A stretch of DNA of 60,000 nucleotides from Liolophura sinensis (taxonomy: Eukaryota; Mollusca; Polyplacophora; Chitonida; Chitonidae). The notes under the pieces were generated by a model. It was not told where the DNA came from. It did no database searches and saw only the letters and a list, made by a program, of their open reading frames with translations. The position numbers were made by a program, and so were the translations under genes. The stretch covers positions 23,573,127 to 23,633,126 of the forward strand of contig NC_088297.1 of assembly GCF_032854445.1 (NCBI RefSeq). Reading direction: 5' to 3'. Positions 28,301 through 40,300 of the stretch are shown piece by piece (positions within the stretch are counted from its first letter, which is position 1; each line of letters starts with the position of its first letter).

Positions 28301-31300
28301 GGCTCCTTCTGCGTTGTGCCTAAAAATGTACCAAAAAAACCCAGCCACTTTTATATTAGAGAGAAAAACCTGCTTCAATAATAAATGTTGATGAAATATA
28401 CTATGATGAAAAATGTAGTTCTTAATTATTAGAATGTAGTTTGAAATAATAAGTAGCAAAAGGTGCATCTTGACAGAACCAGATAAATACATCCAGACTA
28501 TTAAAGCTAAAATAAAAATTATGACACACAAAGGTGTTCACCCACAGAAAACCGCCATTCTGATGGCAATTCTCCTGTAAAAAGAAATGAATGAACTGTT
28601 GTATGAGCTCTGTATACTGCTTATTGTCATCTAGAACAGTGAAGACAATCTCATGACTCCACTGCCCACTCCAGGCTCTTCTCCAGCATCACCCATGCTG
28701 TGAACTACCATACTTGACCTCTGATTTCATGCTGCCATAGCTCCTGGATTAATGCACTAAAATGTGGACATCTTGTGGAAATTAAAGCCACAATTGATAA
28801 CTAAATATTTACCCTAATTGTTGAATTAACATGTTATTTACATCTTAAACGTGGAAATGAAGATGCCTCATAGCATTCCCAACAGGTCACAGGAGAGGCA
28901 GCAGCAGCGGTCAAAGTAAACACAATGCTCCTCACCATTCTTTACTGCGGTTATTTTCCCAAACATCGGGGCAAGATTGGAGTCTGCGGGGAGGTAATCT
29001 GCTGGTGTTTTTGCCCTGCTCGTCTCTCTGGTGACGGTCAACACCTAGACGGATAAGTAGGTCAGCTGCTGATTGGCCGATCTGGTAATTCTTCTTTGGA
29101 GATTTGGCCAAGGCATGAAGAAGATTTTCTTTGTTGCCGTTAACACACTTTGCCACTTCCTGACGCTTACGAGTTTTCATGACAATTTCCAAAATAGTCA
29201 AATCCTCTGCAAGTGGGAGACAGAAACTTCTGGCATTATCAGCATTTAGACATAAGTGTATTTTGCTTGCCTTCCAGAAAAAACAAACAAATGATGCAAA
29301 TTTCAGATAAGAGAGCATGTAAAGTCATTTGCACATATGGGCCTGGTGTCACAAACAGGCGTACAACATTTTTTCTTATTCATTTTTAGAACGATAATCT
29401 GCATGTCACTTTTACCGTACCTACGTGCGTGGCCTATATGTGTGTTCATCGTACATATACGACATCTTTGTGAAACTGGGCCCTGGTCTTCTTTTTGATT
29501 TTTTCTTGCACAAGAAAGGGTATTCGAAAATATATTTGTTCAGAATTTGGGACCACCGCTTAGTACATATCATCTTTGAATTATAATGTTCTAAATAAGA
29601 ATGTGATACATGTCTAATAAAATTTTTCAGAGTAAATTTGTGGTTTACGTATATATCTACAGACAAACATTAATTATGATCATATTTATGAATATATTAA
29701 TACATAAATACGATCAAAATTCAGGTTGAACACATTTGTTAGCTGAAAAGACCAAATTCTAGTTTGTTAAACCAAAACATTTGTCAAATATATTTATTAA
29801 ACATCCGAGTCTGGAAGATCGCTTCTCAGAAACCCTAATTATAAAAAATATGGTGGTTCAAAATACCAACCATACAAAAACTATTTTCAAGTCTTTTTCT
29901 CGTTAAAGAAAATCGAAAAAAGTATTTAAGACCATATTTATAACTAACTGCTATATGGTATCTGTCATAACTAGGGCCCAGAGTCACAAAGATGTTGTAC
30001 ACATACAATAATCGCACATACAGGACAATTGTACAGTAACAATGACATACAAAATATCGTACAACAAATGTGCGCAAAAACTTAGAAATGGTAGTACGGC
30101 TACCAAAGAGCTCACCTATAGGAAGTACATGGTTGCAAAACTTCAGCTCAAAAGATTAAGTACTGAAATCACGAATTTGGTAATTTATAGTAATAAACAT
30201 ACACAGAGAGCATCAGCGATGGAACATCTCCCTTGTGGCATTGTGCTTTATATGCATGTAAAACAGCTCAATAAATATATTTCTTAAAGTTTGTTTAACT
30301 TTGATTGTAATACACACAATACACGAAGTGGAGAATTTGGTAATTCACCGTGAATAATATGCACACACCATATCAACGCTGGAATATTCCCCTCATGTCA
30401 CTGTGCTCTACATGCAAACCCTGATCTCAATACGAACAGTACTCTTAAGATACCACCCCTAACACTTTGTTTAACTTTTCTTTTTGTTATTGTACGCTGA
30501 TGCTGACGCTCAGGGTACGAAATAAGCTACATAATTTGTGTTTCTGTTTCGTCAGGGATTTAAAGCTATTAACAATTTTCTCTATTTCACTTAATCAGTC
30601 CCCATGTTCACTGACCTGCACTGTCAAGTCTTGTTTGCTGCTTTACGAACAATGCGTCTGACTACATCGAAAGTGGTGACCTCAGGAATGAACGAGTGGT
30701 TAACTTACCCATATGCAATGCCAGTCGGAGAGCGGCGTGGTATCTCGTATCACCTTTCTGCAACACCATGGTGTCTGGTGATGCTCCCATGAACATCAGA
30801 GACAACAGCAGGTTAAATGGCCAGCGTACAGAGGACGGTTTGGACTCCACAAGGCTCACCAATTCATGGAGGTTCACTTCTTCAGCTGTCCCCCCTTGGG
30901 CTGCCTTGGTTAAAGATTTAGCTCCACCCACTATCAACAATGACAGAGCACACCAATCAGCCTGCTTAGCAAGCCGTTTTATCACAGACGAGATGATGGG
31001 TTTTGCCACTCTTCCAAGCATCTTCAGAAATGGTTTGTAATCTGGGAGAAAAAAAACATGAATGGTATTTGTGTAATTTGATTTGCTGAAATACTTGAGA
31101 ATTTTTCTGTTATATGAAAGTAATGATGCCATCAGTTTTATGGCTGGAGGAAACCAGTGTGATCGGCATAAACCACTGACCTTTGGCAAGTTACTGACAA
31201 ACTTTGCCACGTGAGACTAACAGATACAGTATGAGCAGGATATTGGTGGAAGACAAGAAGTCTTTAAAGAACACAAGTCTGGATAGCGAAAATGGCGAGA

Positions 31301-34300
31301 GATTGTAATGTGGTAGTGTGGATTTTATAGCAATCTATAACAAACCCTAAAGACAGGTCACATTACGATCCAGTCCTTATGTTGGGGAGAGCTCACGAAT
31401 TGTTACTTAAGAAAGTGTTCCTGATGTTGCTCCAGCAGATATGGACAGATTATGTTGACAAGAGCTCGAGAAACAATGATGTAGAATACACTGTAAAGTC
31501 ACAGCCTCAACAAGGCATAGCTGACTCACCCTTGATCTGACTCATCACAGTCACAGCCTCAAAAACACACAGCTGACTCACCCTTGATCTGACTCATCAG
31601 TCACATCCTCAACAAGACACAGCTGACTCACCCTTGATCTGACTCATCAGTCACATCCTCAACAAGACACAGCTGACTCACACTTGATCTTACTCATTAC
31701 AGTCACAGCCTCAACAAGACACAGCTGACTCACCCTTGATCTGACTCATCACAGTCACAGCTTCAACAAGACACAATTCAGACTCCTCCGAACGTTTGTC
31801 ACATTCAAATCCTTCACGGTATGTCAAGAAGGCATCTGTGTATCGTCCCTGGGATTTCAGCACTTGGCCTTTTCTCCAGTAGCCCTAAAAGTTTGTCAAA
31901 ATATAAACAATGCAGCAAAAATATCCCACAATGGTCACCATGGAGAAATGACACATGAAGCAAACATCATAACATGTAAAGTAAACACCACAACACAACA
32001 CGACACAACGCAACACAATGAAAATCAGTACATTTATCTCAACAATTGCAGTTTTATGACTATTGACTGATTGGTGTTTTAACACAGTTTTCAACAAGAT
32101 TTCGGTTATATGATGACCATCAGCTTCAATTATATTTGAGCTAAAAGTCACTGATCCATTGATTCCATTAATCTTAGGAAGGCATTTTGAGGTTGGTCTG
32201 GATGGCACGTTCATACCCAACTATAAAGCTTTAATCCCAAAGGTAATCTTTTATGACATTTATTGCATTTTAAAAATGCATATTTTGGGGCCAATTGGCT
32301 TCTAAACATGTATTTCTGGAGACCAATTTTTAGAGCAAACATAGTACCTTGGGCCAGGACGGGTTATTGAGAATACAAGTCTCGGCATCTTTCAGGGCCG
32401 CTTTGAGGTTACCCAGCTTAGTGTAAACAGCAGAGCGGTTACTGTACAAGATGGCTACATCCTGTTTCAGATCCCCACTGTTACCAGCCAGCTTGATTCC
32501 CTCTGAATACTTGCTTAAGGCATCTGCGTACGCTCGGTTTTTCATACAAGTCTTGCCAATTTCCCTTAGCTCTTCCAACCTCCCACGGAGATCACCTAAA
32601 TTAAAGAAAAGATAACAAATCATATAGCCTGAGTTAGTCAGGAAGAGGCGTGGAAACAGACTAAACGGCCACAGACATATTTAGTCAAAAAGAGGCATGG
32701 GATCAGACTAAATGGCCACAGACATATTTAGTCAGGAAGACGTGTGGAAACAGACTAAACGGCCACAGACATATTTAGTCAGGAAGACGAGTGGAAACAG
32801 ACTAAACAGCTCCACACATATTTAGTCAGGAAGAGGTGTGGAAACAGACTAAATGGTCGCAGACATATTTAGTCAGGAAGAGGCATGGAAACAGACTAAA
32901 TGGCCACAGACATATTTAGTCAGGAAGAGGTGTGGAAACAGACTAAACAGCCACAGGCATATTTAGTCAGGAAGAGGCGTGGAAACAGACTAAACGGCTA
33001 CAGACATATTTAGTCAGGGAGTGGCGTGGAAACAGACTAAACGGCCCGCCAACAAATTTAGTCAGAAAGAGGCATGGAAACAGACTAAACGGCCGCCGAC
33101 ATATTTAGTCAGGAAGAGTCATGGAAACAGGCTAAATGGCCCCAACATATTTAATCAGGAAGAGGCGTGGAAACAGACTAAACGGCCGCCGATATATTTA
33201 GTCAGGAAGACGTGTGGAAACAGACTAAATGGCCACAGACATAATTAGTCCAGGAGAGGCGTTGAAACAGACTAAATGGCCACAGACATATTTAGTCAGG
33301 AAGAGGCGTGGAAACAGACTAAACGGCCGCCGATATATTTAGTCAGGAAGACGTGTGGAAACAGACTAAATGGCCACAGACATAATTAGTCCAGGAGAGG
33401 CGTTGAAACAGACTAAATGGCCACAGACATATTTAGTCAGGAAGAGGCGTGGAAACAGACTAAACGGCCACAGACATATTTAGTCAGTGAGAGTCGTGGA
33501 AACAGACTAAACGCCCACAGACATATTTAGTCAGGAAGACATGTGGAAACAGACTAAAGGGCCACAGACATATTTAGTCAGGAAGACGAGTGGAAACAGA
33601 CCAAGGGCCGCCGACACATTTAGTCAGGAAGAGGCTTGGAAACAGATTAAATGTCCACATATATATGTAGTCAGGGAGAGGCGTGGACACAGACTAAACG
33701 GCCACAGACATATTTAGTCAGGACGAGGCATGGAAACAGACTAAACAGCCACAGACAAATTTAGTCAGGAAGAGGCATGGAAACAGACTAAACGTCCATA
33801 GATATATGTAGTCAGGAAGAGGTGTGGAAACAGACAAAACGGCCGCCAACATATTTAGTCAGGAAGAGGCGTGGAAACAGACTAAACGGCCGCCAACATA
33901 TTTAGTCAGGAAGAGGCGTGGAAACAGACTAAACGGCCACAGACATATTTAGCCAGTGAGAGTCGTGGAAACAGACTAAACGCCCACAGACATATTTAGT
34001 CAGAAGAGGCGTGGAAACAGACTAAACGGCCGCCAACATATTTAGTCAGGAAGAGGCGTGGAAACAGACTAAATGGCTGCCGACATATTTAGTCAGGAAG
34101 AGGCGTGGAAACAGACTAAATGCTGCCGACATATTTAGCCAGGAAGAGGCGTGGAAACAGACTAAATGGCTGCCGACATATTTAGTCAGGAAGAGGCGTG
34201 GAAACAGACTAAATGGCTGCCGACATATTTTTTCTGATGTGCAATGGTAAATCAACATTTAATCAAAAACTCTTCTGAGCCCACCAGATGTGTCATATTA

Positions 34301-37300
34301 GAACAGAAACACGATGTTGCACCATTCATAAAAGGAACAAAATGCAATGGACAAAAGGCATTGGATAAAAGGCAGTCTGGGTTTGGGTGACATAAGCAGA
34401 AGCCTCTGTGCCATGGGGTATAAATTATACAAATATCTTACAGCATGAACCTACAACAAGGTGGCAGTTTTGATTGTCTCAATGAGTTCAAAAACAGTTA
34501 GAAGTTATGAAGGGAACTGTTTCATCTGAAGATGAAAAAAATTAAAAAATTATTATTTAAAAAGCCATAATTTTAGTTCTCTTCTATTTTGTCTCATTCT
34601 GAAAATTCATGTACATCCTTGCAAATAATATCCCTAGAAACAACAACATACCAGGGTCGGGCAAATGTGGGTAGTGTCCCCTGGGTTGGAAGCATTTCCG
34701 CTGTAGCAAACTGTACACTTGGTCTGTGGGATTAAGGTATTCCACGGTAGCTTGCCGGCCTTGTCCCGGATGTCACAGCGACAGCCGTTGTTCAGAAGAA
34801 GTCTTACGGCTGTCTCTCCAACTGTTGTATTGGCCTTCCCGGACTTCACCACTATGTGGTATGCCGAGTCCCCATTACCGTCCACTCCGTTCTTCGCCTC
34901 GAAATCCGCATGTAATCTTTCCAAAAGGTATTTGAGCAGTTGAAATGACCCTGTGACAAAAACCAAAACAGCACTTCCAATTAAGACTGATACACATCAC
35001 AGGTATATTCTAACTGCAACAAACAGCTTTATGGATGACAGCACTATTCTTCTTGTTGTTTGGGGGGTGGGGCGATGTTTTTCTTGATCTTTTCACAGTT
35101 TGTGACTGCACATTCTTCCTGTGTTCTTCTTGTCCTCTAATTGATTTCATCTTTTCACACATTGATCTAGCACATATCACTGTCACTTCCTAATCAGACA
35201 CAGTTTAGTCATTTCATTTCACACAGCTCTTCCTCACATATTCACACAATGTTACTCAAAAGAATTTGACTTAATATGTCATGGCAGACAGGTTTATGAG
35301 TGAAAAGGTTGGCAGGTGACGGAATCTATATGTACATCACCAATCAAACACTAATGAAATACATAAGTGACACTTTCGCCACAATACGTCCCAATCCTAA
35401 AATAAGAGATATGTTGTCCTTTGTCAACCCAATTTTGTCTCAGATCGCCTTGTGCGAGTCAAGCTAACTGGATCCTAAATCCCCATCTGTCTATGCCTGG
35501 TTGTCTGGGTGATCCTACCCCATTCACGGTAAATAAATCCACGAAAATTAGTTCCACGTGAAAATTATGTACTTCAAAGTATCTTGAAAGGTCGGTCGAA
35601 ACAAAAAAAAAACAAAAAAACAACAACTCAATTTCAGCTAAAAGAAAAACTCAACTTCGCCACATAGTGCTGGTCAGTAAGTGGAAAAATGACTTTTATG
35701 AATCCCTGCCCATTTGATGTTATAACATGGTAGTCACTATTTCCACACAAAAGCCTCGAAAAATGGAGAGGTGGTATATTTTTGAACACAGCAAGGTGGG
35801 ACTTTGATTATGTGTTACGTCAAAATGGATTGTTGCGCAACATCTACCATGCTACAATGTCTTTGATTCTATGGTTACATCATAATGTCTTTGATGTGAC
35901 ATAATAATGGTGAACTGGAAAAGGTAAAATTAAAATGACATGAAAGTCATTCTGCCAGTCATTTAACAGGTCCTCATTTTGTGTGAAACTCACCACATCT
36001 TAATCCCACTGTGAGTGCGGCCAAAAGGGGCAGGTCGTCCTTCTTCATCCACACCGTTTTCAAGTCAGCACCTTCCTTCAGTAGAACCACCGCAAGTTTC
36101 TCTCCCCAGCTGTTCAATGCTTGTTCGCTCAGGGAGTTGAGAAGCGCACCCACATTGATACCATCTGCTTTGCAGCCCTTCGCTACGCCATTCAAAGTGC
36201 TATAGGATACAGCTGACAGCCCCATCAGCATACGTACGGATTCCCATTTGTTGTGGAGTGACAGTCTTTTAAGAACTTTCTTCCACTCACCAGCAGAGGC
36301 TTGGATGCTCTCCACCATGAAATTATCTGAAACAGAGAACAAAATGGTCAGACAGGATTTACTTATTTGATCAGTGTTTTAAGCTGTACTCAAGGCTAGT
36401 TCACTGACACGAAATTATCGTGGGAAGAAACCTGGGAAAGCCAGGGGAAAACCTTCGGCCATCCGCAAGTTGCTGCAAGACCTTCCCAAGTAAGTCAGCA
36501 TGCGTTGAATGTGAATTCACAGCGATCCACAGCGACTGTATTGGTTAGAGGCTCCTTGGTCATTGCGCATTGCTGGCACTGCTAATGACCTTAGCCATGG
36601 AGGCCCCAGTCAGACAGTATTCGGCGTGGATTTATCCAGGGGAATGTCTCAGTGTCCTTGAAACACCTCATTTTGACAAAATTAACACACGAGAGATTGG
36701 GAAAGTAGGAGAACATTGGAAATGGACCGCCTGATTTCAAATTCTGGTTAAATCTATGGGATTTGGGGAAACTCACACCGTTATCAGGTGAGTCAAAAGT
36801 GTATTCAAAATTAAAAAGGACTTCATTAAAATTTTTGGAAAATTTTTAGCATGTTTTTGTGACGTCGTTGATGGTGAGATGAATGCACCAGGGCTGCTTT
36901 GGCATCACAACATTCCCCAAACAGAATAGGAAGTGGCCATGATGTTTTGAGCAAATTATGTCTGCAATCTGATTTTATTCCAGATTTGTTCAGTTTGCTT
37001 GAGGCCTAACACAAGCTACGAACTGCACATAAAATAACGGAAAGATGGAACACAGTCAACAATATGAAGTCTTCAGTTTCAGAGCAAAACCCTTTGCAGT
37101 TGACCTTTAAAGTAGGATTCTAATTCTGACATCCATAATGACAGGTCCAAATTGGCCAATCAGCAAACCCGATGTCAAAACCTACTGAAATGACAACTCG
37201 CTCTCCTCACAGCACTTCACCCTCTGCTTCTTGTGGCTGACTGTTGTCAGTTCTGGAGGTTGTCTAATTCGCCTTTCACCTTGGTTGCCAGCTGTGTGTT

Positions 37301-40300
37301 CTTCACCAGACAGTCCTTCTCTCCTCCACTTTGTGGGTGACCTTTGCCAGTTCTGGAGGTCGTCTACATGCACCTTTCACATTAGTTGCCCGCTCTGTGA
37401 CCTCTACCAGACAGTCCACTATATGCCTTTTTGTGGGTGACCTTTGTCAGTTCTGGAGGTCGTCTACACTCACTTTTCAGCTGTTACTGACTGAGTTATC
37501 TCCACCAGACACCTCACCTTATGGCCCTTTGTGTGTGACCTTTGTTAGTTCTGAAGGTCACCTACACTCACCTTTCACCTTAGTTGCTAGCTCTGTGACC
37601 TCCACCAGACAGTCCACTCTATGCCCCTTTGTGGGTGACCGTTGTAAGTTCTGGAGGTCACCTACACTCACCTTTCACCTTAGTTGCTAGCTGTGTGATC
37701 TCCACCAGATAGTCCACTCTATGCCCCTTTGTGTGTGACCTTTGTCAGTTCTGGAGGTCACCTACACTCACCTTTCACCTTAGTTGCTAGCTGTGCGATC
37801 TCCACCAGGACAGTCCACCCTCTGCCCCTGGGTCACTCCATGCAACATACTGCTGGAACAATAGCAGGTCAGTGCTTGGTCCAGGGCACCTAGCAAAGCA
37901 AGGCTCTTTGCAACCAGCCAGTTGGCCTAAAAAAACACAGAGAAAGCCCCAATACATATGTTCAACACTAACCAGAACTGTTCTGATAATGGTCAAACTA
38001 CAGGTGGATTAAATATTTATGCATTTATTTGATTGGTATTTTACTTAGAGGGACAGCAGCCAAAATCATGGTGGGAGGAAACCAGGCAGCAGAATTGCTG
38101 GCAGACCTTCTCGCGTACCATCGGAGAGGATGCCAGCATGAGGTAAACTTGAACTCACAACTACCTCATTTGGGGAGAGGCTTCTGTATCATCAAACCAC
38201 TTCTTAGTGATCATTAGGCCATGGGGGCACCCCTCTGTGGGTACATGATGAGGATATGTGGCTACATGTATAAAGGTAAAACAAAAAAAAAAACAAAAAA
38301 ATGACATTAAACATGTTGATTTCTTATCTCTCCAAGAATTTATTTGAATAAACTTTTACACAGTAGGCAATAACACTTAGCATGTACAACTGATGGTGGA
38401 AACCCAGTGGAAACAGTACATGGACGTTTCTGCTTTGTCTAGAAGTTGTAGACGTAGACAAGGAAGGACAACTGCCACATGGCAAGAATAAATGCACAGT
38501 TGAGATTATATGACAAAGGTTAAGCTCTTCACAAGAAATAATAGTAACCAATCTGACGAGGAAATTCAGTGACATGAGGTTGCACAAACCAATAACAACC
38601 AAGTTTACCTGGAAATCTTGAGGCCCTGTTATATGACAGCTCTGAAGCCTTCTCCAGCGCCAATTGATACAAGCCCATTTTCTGGTAGAGCATCACCTGG
38701 GTCAGCAGACGTGACATATCTGTTGCTCCACCACCTCGACTGGCAGCTGCTGGTATATACCGTACGCCTTTTGCAGGTGCTGCTCGGCTTCGTCATACCG
38801 ACCTGCAAGCAATGCTGTCTTCCCCGACTTTACGGAGTCTTCCGCCAATGCAAACATGTACTGCGCTGATGATTGAAAAAAAAGTATATATCCTACACCA
38901 CTGTCTTATTCACATATAACTGTAGTCCCGTTCTCACAGTCTGACTTTGTGTGTGTTTTATATAAATTTTTTTGGATGTTTATCATTATGATCAAGGCTC
39001 TTTCACTTAGGCATATGTTTAGCTTAGCAATTTTTAGAATGGTGCTGCAACCTGCCCATGAAATGTGTGCCATGCCCTCTTTCTTTGTCCAGCACAATGT
39101 TAATATACAGGCAGTGGAACCATGCCCCTTTTTTTGAGCATTGTGTCTTCGTACCCTGCAACTTTAGACTTCTGGCCAGAGGTCAGGTTAGACAATGGCA
39201 GCTTGGTTTTCCTAACATTGGTGAAGAAATCTCAGAGTAAACCACTTAAATTTTGTGAGTTACTGCCAACCCCTTCCAGGTGTGACATAACTGCAAACAA
39301 ACTCCCAGCTGTGACATAACTGCCAACCCCTCCCAGGTGTGACATAACTGCCAACCCTCTCCCAGTGTTGACGTAACAGCCAACCTCTCCCAGGTGTGAC
39401 ATAACTGCCAGCTCTCCGAGTGCGACATAACTGCCAACCCCTCCCAGGTGTGACATAACTGCCAACCCCTCCCAGGTGTGACATAACTGCCAACCCCTCC
39501 CAGGTGTGACATAACTGCCAACCTCTCCCCAGGTGTGGCATAACTGCCAACCTCTCCCAGGTGTGGCATAACTGCCAGCCTCTCCCAGGTGTGGACACAA
39601 CTGCCAACCTCTCCCAGGTGTGACATAACTGCCAACCTCTCCCAGGGTGTGACATAACTGCCTACCCTCCCAGGTGTGACATAACTGCCAACCCCTCCCA
39701 GGTGTGGCATAACTGCCAACCTCTCCCAGGTGTGGCATAACTGCCAACCTCTCCCGAGTGTGACATAACTGCCAACCTCTCCCGAGTGTGACATAACTGC
39801 CAACCTCTTCCGGGTGTGACATAACTGCCAACCTCTCCCAGGTGTGAGATAACTGCCAACCTCTTCCGGGTGTGACATAACTGTCAGCCTCTCCAAGGTG
39901 TGACATAACTGCCAGCCTCTCCCAGGTGTGACATAACTGCCAACCTCTCCCAGGTGTGACATAACTGCCAACCTCTTCCAGGTGTGACATCACTGCCAAC
40001 CTCTCCTAGGTGTGGCATAACTGGCAACCTCTCCCAGGTGTGACATAACTGCCAGCCTCTCCCGATTGTGACATAACTGTCAGCCTCTCCAAGGTGTGAC
40101 ATAACTGCCAGCCTCTCCCAGGTGTGAGATAACTGCCAACCTCTCCCAGGTGTGACTGCCAACCTCTTCCAGGTGTGACTGCCAAGGTTTGCCATCAACC
40201 TGTGGATGGTTGTTGGTGTCCCCATGGCTCCACCCAGTTTCCTCCAACCATAATACTGTCCTCTGCCGTAAAAGTGTGAAGTATTCTCGAGCACAGCTCA

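Noticed and set aside
32637-34229. CRISPR-like regular array
   Set aside because: This is eukaryotic intron sequence. The whole unit is repeated, with no unique spacers, and there are no cas genes.
37231-37690. Overlapping plus-strand frames of 69-119 codons
   Set aside because: Antisense reading of the 100-bp repeat that copies the E4 exon end.
39232-40294. Long minus-strand frames of up to 255 codons (SYVTPGRGWQLCHTW cycles)
   Set aside because: They arise from the 28-bp repeat, which has no stop in these frames. All three phases are open, which indicates a repeat rather than a gene.
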